Assembly (NCBI GenBank): GCA_031213475.1
Contig: JARUPZ010000004.1
Location: forward strand, 372,001-436,000
Source: Nereocystis luetkeana
Lineage: Eukaryota > Sar > Phaeophyceae > Laminariales > Laminariaceae
Direction of reading: 5' to 3'
Length of the DNA stretch: 64,000 bases
Numbering within the stretch: position 1 is the first letter of the stretch; each line of letters begins with the position of its first letter. The notes below the pieces were generated by a model, which searched no databases, had not been told where the DNA came from, and was given only the letters and a program-made list of their open reading frames with translations. The position numbers and the translations under genes are program-made. Positions 33,503 to 45,535 of the stretch are shown here, piece after piece.

Positions 33503-33682
33503 TATGTTCCTAAAAACGTGCTCTCAGCGATCGATGGTATAAATAGTGGTAAATAGATTTGTTTTTCCATCTATCTCTGCTGCTTCATGGCATTCTGCAT
33601 CTTTGCTCACCGCTCCGAATGAGCGAGATGACGCGCCAAACACCCGTGCACCTGATTGGTCCAACATTCGTCGCATCGATGA

Positions 33683-34420
33683 TTCATGCAAAGCGACTCA
33701 GGTTGGGACACAAACGTAGTCATCCCCTACCAGGTCTGCCTGTTGAGCAGGTTCTCGTTACGAAACGTGAAGTGTATTGGAACCTTCGAGATACACGGAG
33801 AGCAGCTTCGTTCCACAAATCAGTCCGGTCACGAAGGAGACCAAACCAAAGGGGCTCGGATTAAACCTCGCCCTAAAAAACCCTGTTTTCTCGTCGAAGA
33901 CATGCGGCCCAAATAATACAAATACGTTTCCACCACCTAAAGTTGGGGTAAATATCGGTATTATGAGTTATTTCAAGGCAAAGTACATACCCGGTACCAT
34001 AACACTAGCCCACTCTCATGAGCCGAATCTGGTGTATACATACTATACAACTATAGTACGCGACAGCACTCAACAATTTCGGACTTTATCATTAGACGGT
34101 CGAGTCTCGGACGAAGAGAATTAGGAATGTGGCTATTTTGATGCTAAAAGTATAGTAGGGCACACCGTACCTTATTGACAGTACGACGTACACCTCAAGC
34201 CTGCTCCAAATTAGTATACCAGGTATTATTACTGTAAGTGGTATCGCATCACGCGATGCCAACATATGGGAAATTCGGGGAAAAGTCGTTTCCAAGAACT
34301 AGCACAAGGGTCAAAGATGCGGCTCCCCAAAATCCAGGCCCACATTTCCAAACGGCGAGGCGACGGAGCCGAGCAGGAATGCCCAGACAACTACACTAGA
34401 AGTAAAGGAGGCCGATCACT
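33683..34420 (+). repeat. Dispersed repeat, second copy (empty hAT site)
   Basis: Aligns with 24703-25036 plus 26914-27030. Bases about 34030-34262 have no counterpart at 24.9 kb, so one copy gained or lost 230 bp. At 34301-34325 it reads GAACTAGCACAAGGGTCAAA, corresponding to the point where the other copy carries the hAT-like element. It occurs once. Confidence 0.65.
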
Positions 34421-34789
34421 GAATGCTGATATTCATTGGCTGTGTGTATGTCAGCACGGTATCGCGATCCAGATCGTTTTAGCCCCACCTTGCCCCGTGG
34501 GTAGAGAGGATGGGTGACACGACCACTGAAACACTGGGTCTCATGCCGCACCGAGATCCGGGGATATGAACTTCTCCTCCCCGGGTGGCGCTGGAATCTA
34601 GCCCGTGATCACAAAACAGGCTAGACACAAAGCCCCTCGATGAAAGAAACAAGCACGCACGAACTAGTGCCATGTACGCGCACCGCAGTAGTACCAGCAC
34701 TCAAGGAAACGGTACTCGTACTACCGTATATTAAGAACGAGCCGGGTTCGGTATACATACATACCATCCCGCCCCACTTTTGTATGTTT

Positions 34790-35158
34790 TTCATTCCATG
34801 ACATTGATTATCATCGCCCTTCTGTTCCCTCTGCCTCCTACGCAGTCGTAACTCACACCCGGGGTCACGTAGAGTAGTAGTGGGCTCTTCTCCCCCCTCC
34901 CCACTGCGGTACGCGCCTTCTAATCTTATCCTTCTAATCTTATCCTTCTAATCTTATCGCGAGAAGAGTTCAGCACTCTCTTCCCTCGTCAACTACCGTA
35001 GAATTAACTGTGCTACCCACGCTATCTACAAACAAGCGCCCTCGACACATGGCGTCATTTCAGAAAAAAGCGCGAGACAGAGATTTTAACCCACGAGTCC
35101 ACCCCTAGTAATGGTGGTATTTCGAGGTAAACCACCAGACCATCAGGGCGACCGGCTA
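34790..35158 (-). mobile_element. SINE-A relative, diverged
   Basis: Minus-strand copy with the same block order as SINE-A but many substitutions and a triplicated ATCTTATCCTTCTA segment at 34922-34958. The head is GGTCGCCCTGATGGTCTGGTGG. It likely represents an older subfamily, shared with the copy at 5406-5728. Confidence 0.7.
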
Positions 35159-35214
35159 GGGTTGCGACCAAATAGTACGTATCAGGAACGCACCCATGGT
35201 ATAGTCTCTGCACG

Positions 35215-35760
35215 TATGATATACCCGAAACAAACAAAACAAGCGAAAAAACAAGACAAGAGTACGAAGAAGAGCAAAAAAAACACGAAAGGAAAAAAAA
35301 GAGAGAGCGAGAGAAACAAGTAACCCCAAAGAAAACAAAATCCACTCTGGAGGGAACCGGAAGGACCGTTGGAAAGACCGTTGGCGTATACTGCTGTAGA
35401 TATGAATTACCAAACGTTCGTTACATTTTCGACCTGAGTGATACTACTACCGCGCTATTATAGCATACACACAAGAAGGAATACAACAAGCACAAAAATG
35501 ACCAAAACATGAAGCAAGACACAAGAAAACAAAAGAAAAAACAACAAAATGCAACAAACTGCCACGAACACAAACAAAAACAAACTGCAACGAAACGTCT
35601 AACAAAAACAAAGAAGAGCCCGAGAGCAAAAAGCAACAAGCTGTGCAATCAAATGCGACAAAATGCAGCCCACCGCAAGGCTGCAAGGGTCCAACGAGAG
35701 CCAAGCATCTACAAAATGCAACTATTGAATAAGATGCAACAAAGAAACACAATACCAACA
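35215..35760. repeat. A-rich low-complexity DNA
   Basis: AAACAAAAC-type simple sequence at 35225-35340 and 35465-35760, rich in CAA/AAC. Frames on either strand are compositional. A CACTCTGG/GGACCGTTGG MITE fragment lies at 35341-35385. Confidence 0.75.
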
Positions 35761-36009
35761 AACAAGCTTCAGAACGCTCTCCGCCACGCCCACCGTGAAG
35801 TAAGACACACGACAACGAGCTACGCGACCTCCTACCGTACGTTCACGGGGTGTTCTAATTCGCGAACGAAACTATCATGAAGCAGGGGGCTTTTGTCCCA
35901 CACTATCAAACCCACCGTACAACAAGAAACAGCAACACGGAGCACGGGGGGGTGAGGAGCGGGATAGGGGGACAGGCTGAAGGCCAGCCCCCAACAAGCT
36001 TGGTCCCGG

Positions 36010-36510
36010 TACGGTGCAGCGCACATACAACGACAGTTGCAATGCTGCGCACACCAGCCAGGACTTGGGTCCGGCACTGCACTACGAACACACTACAGCT
36101 ATAGCACTGCTGCTCACACCAGGCACAACTAAACACAACACACCGCATTAAAACGTGGGCGCAGGCGCAGCGCACATACAACAATACCAGGTAGCAGATA
36201 AACTTCCGCGCAAACCAGCCAGGACTTGGGTCCGGCACGGTACGGCGAACATACTATAGCTATAGCACTGCTGCTTACATCAGGCAAGACTAAACGCAAC
36301 AAGCCGCATTAAAACGTTGATGCAGCGCACATACAACAGCAGCTGCACTGCTGCGCAAACCAGCCAGGACTTTGGTCCGGCGCGGCACTACGAACATACT
36401 GCAGCTCTACGTAGCACTGCTGCTTACACCAGCCAGGACTTTCGTCCGGCACGGTGCGTCGAATATACTACAGTTGTATGGCTGCTGCTCGCACCAGCCA
36501 AGACTTTTGT
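36010..36510. repeat. About 160-bp tandem repeat
   Basis: Three to four imperfect copies of a unit containing GCAGCGCACATACAAC, ACCAGCCAGGACTTGGGTCC and CACTGCTGCTTACA. The spacing between CCAGCCAGGACTT blocks is about 155, 160, 70 and 60 bp, so the last copies are shortened. A TACCAGGTA sits in the second copy only (36186). Non-coding. Confidence 0.8.
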
Positions 36511-36929
36511 ATTTTCACCGAGCACTATGTACATGTACCGGGTATGCATGATACGATGCCCTCATGTGGCACGGTTCCAGCATGATGAAAGAAGCAGAGC
36601 TAGCTTCAAACCAATCGCATCACAAAGGGGTGGGGGGCTTCAAAGGTCCCCAAACACGGCAACGCTTCATCCCGGCACGGTGTAGTTAACGCATGTATGA
36701 TACGCTTCACACACCAGCCTGGACCAAGAATGACACTGAGTGATGACTGCCCCTACCCGACACGCTCCCCCCCCGACACCCCCACCCACTCCAACACGAC
36801 ACATGCTCTCCACCCTGGTACGGTGTAACGCACGTACAGCGCACGCCGGCCCGGGCGAGAGGCTAGAGGGCACGCCGCCCGATCGACCCCTTGCTTACAC
36901 CGTCCACGTCAAGCGACGCCCATGAAACC

Positions 36930-37560
36930 CCCCCCCTAACATTTTTTGGGCGCGCGACGTCCACCATCCTCCTTCTACTACCGATCAGGTGGACGAAAAA
37001 TATAACGTGATTAAACCGACCTATTTTCTACTAATATGAGTATATACCACTAACAACAATAACTGTGTAACGTAACGTGACAATAGTGATAGATGCTACA
37101 GGAAACGTAACGTGCATGGCACTAGTCGACCACCGTAGGTCTATTAATAGTGCTGCACCCTAAAATCTAGATGACGACACAGCTAGTGCTACCATACATC
37201 CTAAAACATCAATGGCAGCACAAGTAGTGCTGCACCCTTCGTACACTACAGTAATCATCCACCAAAAACAACACAAGAGGGCAGGCTAGCCCCTCACGGC
37301 GGCAAAAAAAAACATCACTCAAACCAGCAAATCAATACAATAAAAAAACAACCAAAAACAAACTCAATCAATCAATTAACCAACAATTCAACCACCCCCT
37401 CAAGAAAATTAAAAAAGAAAGGGGGGGAGTCATGTTCCCCGTTCAATCCGATCCAATCCAGAAAAAAAAAATGACGGTGAGCCATCTAGCCAATCCAAAA
37501 ACGCTAAACGATTCGGGCGCGAAATTCCCTTTCTCTCTGATTTAATGAAAAAACAAATAT
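36930..37560. other. A-rich interval, nothing identified
   Basis: No gene, RNA or known repeat recognised. Contains CTATTAATAGTGCTG at 37140 and two related GTGCTGCACCCT strings about 70 bp apart (37152, 37224). From 37740 to 37960 the sequence is CT-rich. Confidence 0.5.
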
Positions 37561-38059
37561 TTATTCCTTCCATCCATTCACTCTCCTACTCTAAAATGCA
37601 GAAAACGATCGGCGAGAGATGCCTACGACAGCCGCCGGGCTCTTCCCGGACTGGCCATGGGAAGGTGTGGCGTGGGCTTATACTGTACCTTCCATCTCCA
37701 ACAGAACAAACATCATGGACCAGAACAATCTCCTTTCCGTTCCTCCCCTCCCCTCCCCTCGCCTCTCCTCTCCTCTCCGAAAACAAAAGTGTGACGGGCG
37801 AGGACGCATAACTTTCCTCTCCAAAACACACAAAAAAACGCCGCCCCCCTCCACCCCCAACTCGTCAACGCGGACGCAGCCACAACACCACTTCCCCTCT
37901 TTTCCTTTTCCCACCCTCTGCCCGTTCCCCCATATCTCCCTCCCCCCCTTGGCCATGCATGAGATCGAGTACACCCCCCCCTTGCTCCTTACGTACTACC
38001 AATGACTTCGACCCTGTCACCCATATGCAATAAACTGCGTTCCACCCGCGGTTTTTGTT

Positions 38060-38270
38060 TTTAGCACATAGGATGCAGCTCACCCTTCACTCGACTTGCC
38101 GAACACCTCACGGCACTTCGCGCTTGGTGCAAGTAATGTCTGCCAGGCAGGTGAAAACCCGACGTGCTCCGCCTTGCCGTTGTAGGGGTGCGAGGGTCCG
38201 TGCTCATAGAATTATGGTCATGCAGAACATGAGTACACCCTCCCCCCCCCCCTCCTCCCCCATCTCCCCC
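38060..38270 (-). repeat. Partial dispersed-repeat copy and C tract
   Basis: The minus strand matches the 11.2/20.6-kb repeat (GGATGCAGCTCACCC, CGAACACCTCACGGC, CGCGCTTGGTGCAAG and ACCTGCC, all in complement). It ends in a C-rich run at 38230-38270, as the related fragment near 600-850 does. Confidence 0.65.
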
Positions 38271-38399
38271 ATCTTCCCTCCCTCACCCTAATGACGCCTA
38301 CCCCCGAAACCAGAGTCCCATCCATCAGCACCACGCAATATAAAAAGGAGCCCATTCAGGTTTAGTCGCTGCTGTCGGTGCCCGAGCCGCACGCATTGA

Positions 38400-38612
38400 T
38401 ACAAGATCTAGACAATCTACTGTAGATTGTGATGAAAAATCTCAAGTTCAATCGTTGATCTGAATCGTCATTTCGATCGTGTATCTAAACCCTCATTTTG
38501 AGCGTGATCAAAATCGTCATGTCGATCGCGTGATCGAAAATGTCATTTACATCGTGACCTAGACCGTCAACTAGATCGCCATCTAGATCGTGATCTGAAT
38601 CGTCATCTGCCA
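38400..38612. repeat. About 23-bp tandem repeat
   Basis: Degenerate units of the form GATCGTGATCTGAATCGTCATTT, roughly nine copies. The minus-strand Asp/His-rich frame is a repeat artefact. Confidence 0.8.
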
Positions 38613-38730
38613 AAAAGTGAAAGCAAAAAGGTCCAGCGAGCCGATCCAAGCTCCACCGCCGCTGCCCGAGCCGCGCCCGGTGCCACCGCGAGCACCGTTT
38701 GCACCACGCCCTCATCGGTCTCTCATTTAC

Positions 38731-38993
38731 CTACTGGTACGGCAAACCCCCCCCCCACCCTCCTCTCCCCCAACGCCTCTCTCTCTCCGCCCGTTCGCGG
38801 GCTTCGTGCTCCGCCACCACGCGCTTGAAGAACTCCATCTCTCGCTCGAAATACGCCGCCTCTTGACGCTTCAACTCCTCTCGGTGCTCGACCTCCGCAG
38901 CGTTCGCATCCACAGCCTTCCGGACCAGGTCAAACCAGAACTTGTAGTGTAGCTGATTGGGTAGGTCGAGCTCGCCGAAGAGTAGCGCCATCT
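38731..38993 (-). CDS. Terminal exon, coiled-coil C-terminus of gene A
   Basis: Acceptor GTGTGGCACAG precedes the exon, and the phase (1) matches the upstream exon's donor. It encodes about 87 residues starting MALLFGELDLPNQL, then FWFDLVRKAVDANAAEVEH and a highly charged helix rich in Glu/Arg (EREMEFFKRVVAEHEARERA) predicted to form a coiled coil, ending after a Gly-rich tail at a TGA. No catalytic motif is seen and the family is not recognised. The overlapping plus-strand Pro/Leu frame is its shadow. If the gene instead continues, the true end could lie earlier at a donor not detected. Confidence 0.5.
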
Positions 38994-40037
38994 CTGTGCC
39001 ACACACGAAGAAGCCGCCAAGCGGAACGCACGTTCGGGCAACGTCACATAGGGTACCGTGTAGGATAGGCGGGTTCGCAACGCAAGAGAAGAGAGGCGCG
39101 CTATGTTTACGGTACACAGGGGTTACAACTAGGGGTACTGTCACACTTCTGAGTCCAAACATTCTGACCTGATGGAGATCTTCAACTCTCTCAAACTACC
39201 CGATATCTTGCGAACCGGTGTTAATTTAATGTACTTTACAATAGCATTTGTTAGATATCTGGACCATGGGATTGTGTACGTATGCCAGGCATTAGCATAC
39301 GATGACTTTCAAAGGCGGTTTTCGGGTGAGCTTCGTATAGGTATGGTACAGCAGTAGCACACCTCACGTCGAGACTTTCACGCCATTACTGTAGGTAGGT
39401 ACTACATATATACTCCGACTGTATAGCATGCGTCTGCTGCAGATAATCACTACGGCCTTGATTGAGTTTTTACAAAGCTTGCGCGTGCGTGGTGAACGTG
39501 AAGCCCTGGCTGGTGAACACAGCAAGGCGTTCTTACAGTAGTATAGGCGAGGCCCGTGAAAAACTACGTTGTACCAGGTGTTTGGTATGGAAATTACAAA
39601 AAAAAAAAAAAAACATACCAGACAGGAAAAAAAAACTACTGTACGACCACTGTATAACATCGACAAGATGTTTTCCGAATGAGTGTTTTTCCGTACAGCA
39701 CCCGATACCAGGGTATGTCGCTTCACATGGCTTGCGTAGGCGGCCCCTGCTTCGATAGCAGAGAGGAAACGTTATAGGGGAGCGGGGTTGCACTCGCTCT
39801 ACGAGCGGAGGGAATTTTGGGCAGGATATGCACGCAGTTCCTCGAGACTTGAGGTCATCGCTCCCATAGCCCCCACCGCCATCTCACCGAACGCTGCGCC
39901 ATTGAACATATCGTCAGCATCGCCCGTTCATGTCCGCCACCCAACTCTAGAAGCGGGGCTTGGCGACAATCTACTGTAAGTAAACCGACAGGCACTGTCT
40001 CACGGGGGAATCCCGAATGCGAAAAATATTGTATCAC

Positions 40038-40241
40038 CTTCGAGCATAGCCGCCCGCTCGATAGGATCGTCCTCTTCCTCGATTCCTCCACCCTGCATCC
40101 CGTCCTTGTACTCGCCTCCTCGGCCCTCCGCTCCGTCCTGGTCGTATGCCGTCGGCTCCGGGGGATACGGATACTCCTCGAGACGAGCTAGAGCGTCTCT
40201 GATTTGACGATTCATCCACTCGTCCATGACAAAGTTCATCT
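40038..40241 (-). CDS. Internal exon of gene A
   Basis: A 68-codon exon bounded by acceptor CTCCGGCGCAG and donor GAAG/GTGATA, with phase 1 at both ends so it joins in frame with 38993 downstream and with the 43017 donor upstream. It encodes MNFVMDEWMNRQIRDALARLEE and then an acidic, Gly-rich, probably disordered stretch. The upstream intron contains a fragment of the 8.1-kb dispersed repeat (40265-40370). Function unknown. Confidence 0.5.
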
Positions 40242-42471
40242 CTGCGCCGGAGAGCGAGGGGGGGGAGGTGGGGGGGGCGTACTCATTTGTTGCTTGCCTT
40301 AGCCATTCGGTCATTGACCTCACACATTTTTTCGAAACGGGAGCGGGGCGGGGGGGGCGGCGGGTATCATAAATAGAAATAGTTTCACCTTGAAAAAAAA
40401 GTGTACCTCACACTGCTTCCGGTAGCATGAAGCAAAACGTGATTATGCCTTCCAGGTTGACCGTTCGCTGTACTAGTGCAACGTCAAAGAGAACGCCGCC
40501 GCCCCTCCCGCCATCGAGGCTGCAGTACTACTCCCCCCCCCGCGAGACCATCAGGCGTGCGCCTCCGTATGGAAAATAGGAGATTGTATACAGTGTACAC
40601 ACTTTACTGCTATTGTTTGGAGGCCACGCGAGCTGTCGGTCACGTTTGTAATCGTGGCTTCTGGCAGGCAAAGCTCAACCAGGCGGCGGCGCAGCTAACG
40701 CAGGCAAGAACACTCTTCGAACGATAGGGGTCTGTCGAAACACGAGCGTAATTCTGCCCTACTGTTCCGTGAGTGCGTTCCTCTTGAATTCGAAGACAAC
40801 GGTCCACAGTTCAGTCGCTAGATTGTAGAATTTGTTTCTCGCGCGTTCGGTTGCTGTCGCAAGGTTCGGAGAAGTCTCAAAACACCCCGCGATTGTTTTC
40901 TCCAAATGTTGTCATACAAACCTGCCCATTTCTAGGGCGTTTGGTTGTTTGCGTACATATCCGTGTTAATATACCAGGCACAATCTGTTATTGAATAAAA
41001 TCGTCATGATATTCATACAATCGGTCAGTTCGGTGGTGCTGCATTTTTAGGTCGTTTATTATGCGGATCAGATTCTATTCGGTTCGATTTCGGCTTTTCT
41101 GAAGTTGTTTATGTGCGTGTTTGGCCCACAAACCAAGGAAATCAGGCACGTATTTCTCGGAACGAGCGCAGAGTCGGTCTCTCTTAGGGTTACCCTCATA
41201 CACCCGCTTCTCCAGAGCGTCGTCCTACATCTTGCCCAATGTGCATAAATTCGACGGGGGAAAAAAATGAAGCAATCCCTCGTCAGAAAACAGGCCAATT
41301 TCCTGATTTGGAGCTATATACTATCAGGTACCAGGGTATGTCGCATCAATAGTTCAGTTTTAGTGGCGGTGGCGTAATTAGATATTTGTTCACTATTAAT
41401 AGTGGTACCGCGCAGCACCGCAGGACTCAAAATAACTGTAACGTAAGGTAACAAACAACACACACGGCGAACCAAATAGACCCTGCCACCCAGACAGGTA
41501 CGCCTGAACCGCTTCTGCACGCAACATACACGTACAAATACGTGTATCCATCCAACCACCCACCCACCCACCTCCCACCTACACCCACCACATACGGCTA
41601 GCTGTACAGTATACGTTCTGCAATAATAGGTGGGTACCAGGTACGTACGTATAGACAGCAAGGACACACACCTCCCCACCTATACCCAGCCTGCCACTCC
41701 TGAACTTACGTACGCCCACCCGCCCGCCCACCCACCCACAACATACAGCAGTACAGCAATACGTACAGCAGCATACCTGGTAGGTGAGTACGTACATACA
41801 TTAGGTTGCTTTTGAAGTATGCTGTGTTGTACTGAGAGATGCACTTTTTTTATTATCCGCCGCCATATCGGGAAGCCGGCGACCCGCCACTGCTGCTGTG
41901 TGTTGGAAATGTTGTATCCTCAAGTTAGGGTGGGGGTGACTTGACTACAGGATCTGTCTGGCTAACTCTTTACTCCGTATGTTTTTTTTTTAATCCTCCG
42001 GCCGATTGGTAAAAATAGAGCTTCAGCTCACCATACTGCCACGTTTAGAGTACGTGTCGAGTGTCAATCTAACCCGTAACTCCCTTTGCAACAGCAGAGA
42101 GCCGACTGACTGCCTTTCGATTATGACTCGGAATTTGGGAAAAATATGGTTTGCCTTTTGTTTCGATTTTGTTTCGATTTCTTAATCTTGAAGTTAATGT
42201 GGGAAGTTGTACCTTGAAATCAGTGTGGTAGAGACTACAGTATCTCGCTCAGTCGATTTTGATTCGAGCAAGGAAAATCCTTGTTTTTTCTTTCTTTCAG
42301 TTATTTCTCAAAACATGATACCTTGAGAATAGTTCGGTATTTTTAGCTTGGATTTAGCGTGGTTGTTTGTATTCTAGTTTTGTGTGGGGACGAGTTTCTT
42401 AATTTAGTGTGGGTAATTTATGTTGAATATAGTGCGGGGACGACCCCGGGTATGAAACGTCAACGGAAAAA

Positions 42472-42684
42472 ATGTTGGGAAATCTCTCCTTTCCCGCGGA
42501 TACGGCGCCTTCTCGGGGAGCGCGCGATCCGTCCCCGGGAGAGCGCCTGCCTCTCTACGCCGCCTACTCGCCGGGGTCACCGAGGGCCGATGTGTGGGGG
42601 GAGCGTGGCGCGGGCGTGCGCCCGCGGGCGGTCGGATGGCGCTCGATGGAGTCCGGTCTTCCGCGGGGCATGCTAAAACAGGTA
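42472..42684 (+). CDS. Alternative candidate first exon (ambiguous strand)
   Basis: On the plus strand an ATG opens 71 codons of GC-rich sequence (MLGNLSFPADTAPSRGARDP at the start) ending at a possible donor, AACAG/GTATAA. On the minus strand the same DNA is open after an acceptor, TTTTAG at 42673-42678, and is in phase with the 43017 donor, ending at a stop at 42404. Either, or neither, may be real. GC content is clearly above the surroundings, the main reason to flag it. Confidence 0.25.
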
Positions 42685-43016
42685 TAACTACGAATATCCC
42701 AATTACGAGAAATAATACTACAGTACTTACTGTACGTACGTAGGCGCATTTTTTAAAGATAATTTTGAGGAGGCGATACATTCGCAATACAACAATTCGG
42801 GACCCTGTAATGACTAGTTTCCACCTCCAAGGGAGACGATCGAGACGATAACTATTATTAATAATAGAATAATACTGATGATGCCTTGGAAACGGACAAG
42901 GAGGGCGGAGGACGGGGAATCAGATACCAGACATCTACATTACCAGGTACCAGGTATGCGTAGCTGGTATCGCCTCAGAAGACGGTACCACGCCTGTCGA
43001 AACCCAGGAACCTCAC

Positions 43017-44678
43017 CGTTCATCATAATCATCCCATCTGCCTCGTTGTCGAATCCCTCATCCCTCCTGTCGCTCTCCGAACTGTTGGCGCCGGTCTTGA
43101 CACAGCCGTTAACGTCAGGAGCCTGGCTTTCCGGCGTCACACCGCCAAGGGCGGTAGCGGTAGCGGTAGCGGTGGCAGCGGCGGCGGGGGAAAACACCGT
43201 CGCCACCGTAGCCTCTACCGTCGGCAGCGGAGCACCAGGCCTCAGCTGCGGCGGGGGCAAGAGCTCCAAGGGCATCGGCACTGTGATGGCGGGTCGCTCG
43301 GGATGCCTCTCCGCTTGCTCGTCTTCTTCCAACTGCTTCGCCCCCGCCGATCCCTCCTTCCCTTCCCTCCCTCTCCCACCATCCACGCGCACTCCCCCAC
43401 CGGCACCGTTTCCCCCCAATTCTTCCGCCACCTCCGTGGCCAGCGCCGGTGGTATCAGCGGCGGCGACGCTTGGTCGGACAATACTGCACCACGCAAAAC
43501 GTGCTCGTCGGAGAAGACTATCGCGTCTGACCAAGACCCGTTGGACAGTACTTTCCATGACAACGCTCCGCCGTCAGACAGTGTCTCGCCAGACAAGGTT
43601 CTGATAGACAGGGTTCCTTCGCCCGCTACCTCGTCTTGGCGGCCACCTGCAATGCCGCGGCCACCGCCACCGCCACCGCCACCTCCGCCCCCACCGCCAC
43701 CAACCCCGTGGCCGACACAACCTTCCACGGAGGTGGAGGTTTCCCTCACCCCCAAGGGCGATCGCCGGAAGTGCTCTGGCCCGGAGGCGGTCAGCCGCAG
43801 CGGCGGTGGTATCGGCGGCAGCGTCCCTTGGTCGGACAATACTGCATCAGGCAAGATTTTATCGTCGGAGAAGATTTTCTTGTCTGACCAAGCCCCGTCG
43901 GCCAGTGTGCCGTACGACAAGGCTCCGTCGTCAGACAGTGCTTGGCCAGACAAGGCTCTGACAGGTACTAATTCCTCACCCGCAGCTGTCTCTTCTTCGG
44001 CGGAAACGCTATCGGAGCTGCCACCGCCGTCGTCCTTCTCACCATTGCCGCTACGTGCGTCGCCCGACTCTAAGTTCCCGTCCATCGCCGTTGCGCGGTC
44101 CTCTTGACCTTCAACATCTCTAACCTTAACCTCCGCAGCGGCAGTGTCGATGCTGCCACCACTACGGCCGCTGTCGCCGAAGTCGGTGCCGCTGCCATCA
44201 CCCCCGACACTGCCGCCGCTGCCATTGCCATCATAATCGCTGCCATAGCTGCTCCCTCTGCTGCTACCGGTGCCGCTGCTTCTCCTGCTAGCGTCTCTTC
44301 CCTTGTTGGCTAGCTCGTTCACCGTCCGCCGACCTTGCGACAGCCGCCCACCCGGTCCCCCCGTAGCCATACCCACCTCATCAGAAACCAACATGTCTGA
44401 TATGGGTCTCGCCGCCGAAGACCTAACGCTGTCGACAATATCGTCGGGGGTGGTACCGCTCGATGCCTTGCCGTTTCCCAAGTGCGCGACCATCCCCACG
44501 CCCGGCCCAGACTCCGGTACACCGCCAGCACTACCTCCGCCGTCATCACTTCGGACGGCGCCGCGATGCACCTCCCTCGATGGCGGCGGCCGCGGCACTA
44601 GCTGCTGCGGCTGTGGCTGCGGCTGTGGCTGCGGCTGCGGCTGCGGCGACGGTGGCTGCGGCCTTGACTCGTCTAGCA
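43017..44678 (-). CDS. Large low-complexity exon of gene A
   Basis: One minus-strand frame is open for over 1.7 kb. The exon is bounded by a possible acceptor CTACCACCACCACAG and a good donor AACG/GTGAGG. It encodes a Pro-Gln repeat, Ser/Gly-rich segments, a poly-Gly run and a block of about 44 residues present twice (DNA 43474-43606 and 43835-43968) with a 5-6-residue rhythm such as RALSGQALSDDGALS, faintly like pentapeptide repeats. The upstream start is uncertain: another minus frame is open from an ATG at about 44859 and runs into this exon's acceptor out of phase, so a short indel or a different N-terminus is possible. The plus strand also has a long frame but it is broken into pieces. 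Probably disordered; function unknown. Confidence 0.45.
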
Positions 44679-44945
44679 CTGTGGTGGTGGTAGCGTAGTT
44701 GGAGGTGAGACGGGTCGAAGGGTTGTCGTGGGGGGAGGGGCAGACGAAGAAATAAGCGAGGGTTCAAGAGGCTTTACAACATCGGACGGGGCGGGGTTAG
44801 CACAGAGCGTAGGCATTTGCAGTTCCAAAAATCCCAACGACATTTCGGATTTACTACCATCTTTAGTCTCGGCGTCAACTGACAGGCATCCGTCACGTGC
44901 ACAACAGCAACAACAACAATATCTACACCCAACCCAAAGCTCCAG

Positions 44946-45021
44946 TTCATGTTGGCCTCCCTGGAGCGGGTGGCGACTGCCGTTAGTGCTTTGGAAGGAC
45001 CCTGGGTCCGTCTGGGGAACG
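44946..45021 (+). CDS. Candidate exon 1 of plus-strand gene P
   Basis: Acceptor-like CCAAAGCTCCAG is followed by TTC then ATG and a helical stretch (MLASLERVATAVSALEGPW) ending at donor AACG/GTGAGA in phase 1. Upstream on this strand is a CAA/CAG-rich run in a different frame. Alternatively the ATG at 44949 is the initiator. If real, this gene diverges from gene A. Support is limited to splice shape and phase agreement. Confidence 0.3.
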
Positions 45022-45167
45022 GTGAGAGAGTCGCGGAGAGCTATGTACCAAAGGTACCAGCAGCAGTAGCGTCATGGCATTGACACGGTTGGAGCGTAAA
45101 AGTAAGCGTTATAAATAGTGATGGTGTTAGAGATGGTGTACAGATTGCTCCTCATCCTCACCACCAG

Positions 45168-45535
45168 ACAATCCCGTCGCTGCTCTGCCTCCAGACAATC
45201 CCGCCGTATCCCCCGTGGGGGTCTCATTTCGGCCGTCCTGCTCTGGCACGAACGGTTTCGGTCCCAATCCTGAGACTGGTCTCGAGACCCGTCCACTATG
45301 CGCCGCTATCGTCATCGCCTCTGCGGTCGTCGGCAATGTGACTGCCGAAGACCTGCCCGCAAGTTCACCACGGCCATCGTCAGCGCCACTCCCCCCGTCG
45401 GCAGCGGCGGAGAACGCGGGAGACCCGTCTTCGTCGGACGAGGAAATCCCACCGCGCCTGCTAGAGGAGCTCGTCGGTGTCGCCCCCGGCAATGGCGGCG
45501 TCACCACGCGGACTGGAGCTGACGCTCTCTGTGTG
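45168..45535 (+). CDS. Candidate exon 2 of gene P (strand ambiguous)
   Basis: Pyrimidine-rich acceptor TGCTCCTCATCCTCACCACCAG and consensus donor GTG/GTAAGTGG enclose 368 bp open in one frame (phase 1 in, 0 out). It encodes Pro/Ser-rich sequence ending DEEIPPRLLEELVGVAPGN. A minus-strand reading (45528-45162, acceptor CTTACCACACAG, donor GGTG/GTGAGG) is also open and in phase with the 44678 exon. The plus reading is preferred because of its stronger acceptor and the clear plus-strand exon at 46574. Confidence 0.35.

Noticed and set aside
35055..35815. Cys/Phe/Leu-rich minus-strand frames suggesting membrane proteins
   Set aside because: They are complements of A-rich, CAA-rich low-complexity DNA with no supporting start or splice signals.
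42878..44107. 409-codon plus-strand frame
   Set aside because: The minus strand stays open in one frame over a longer span with a good donor, and the plus frame breaks at 44107; treated as a shadow, though not excluded.
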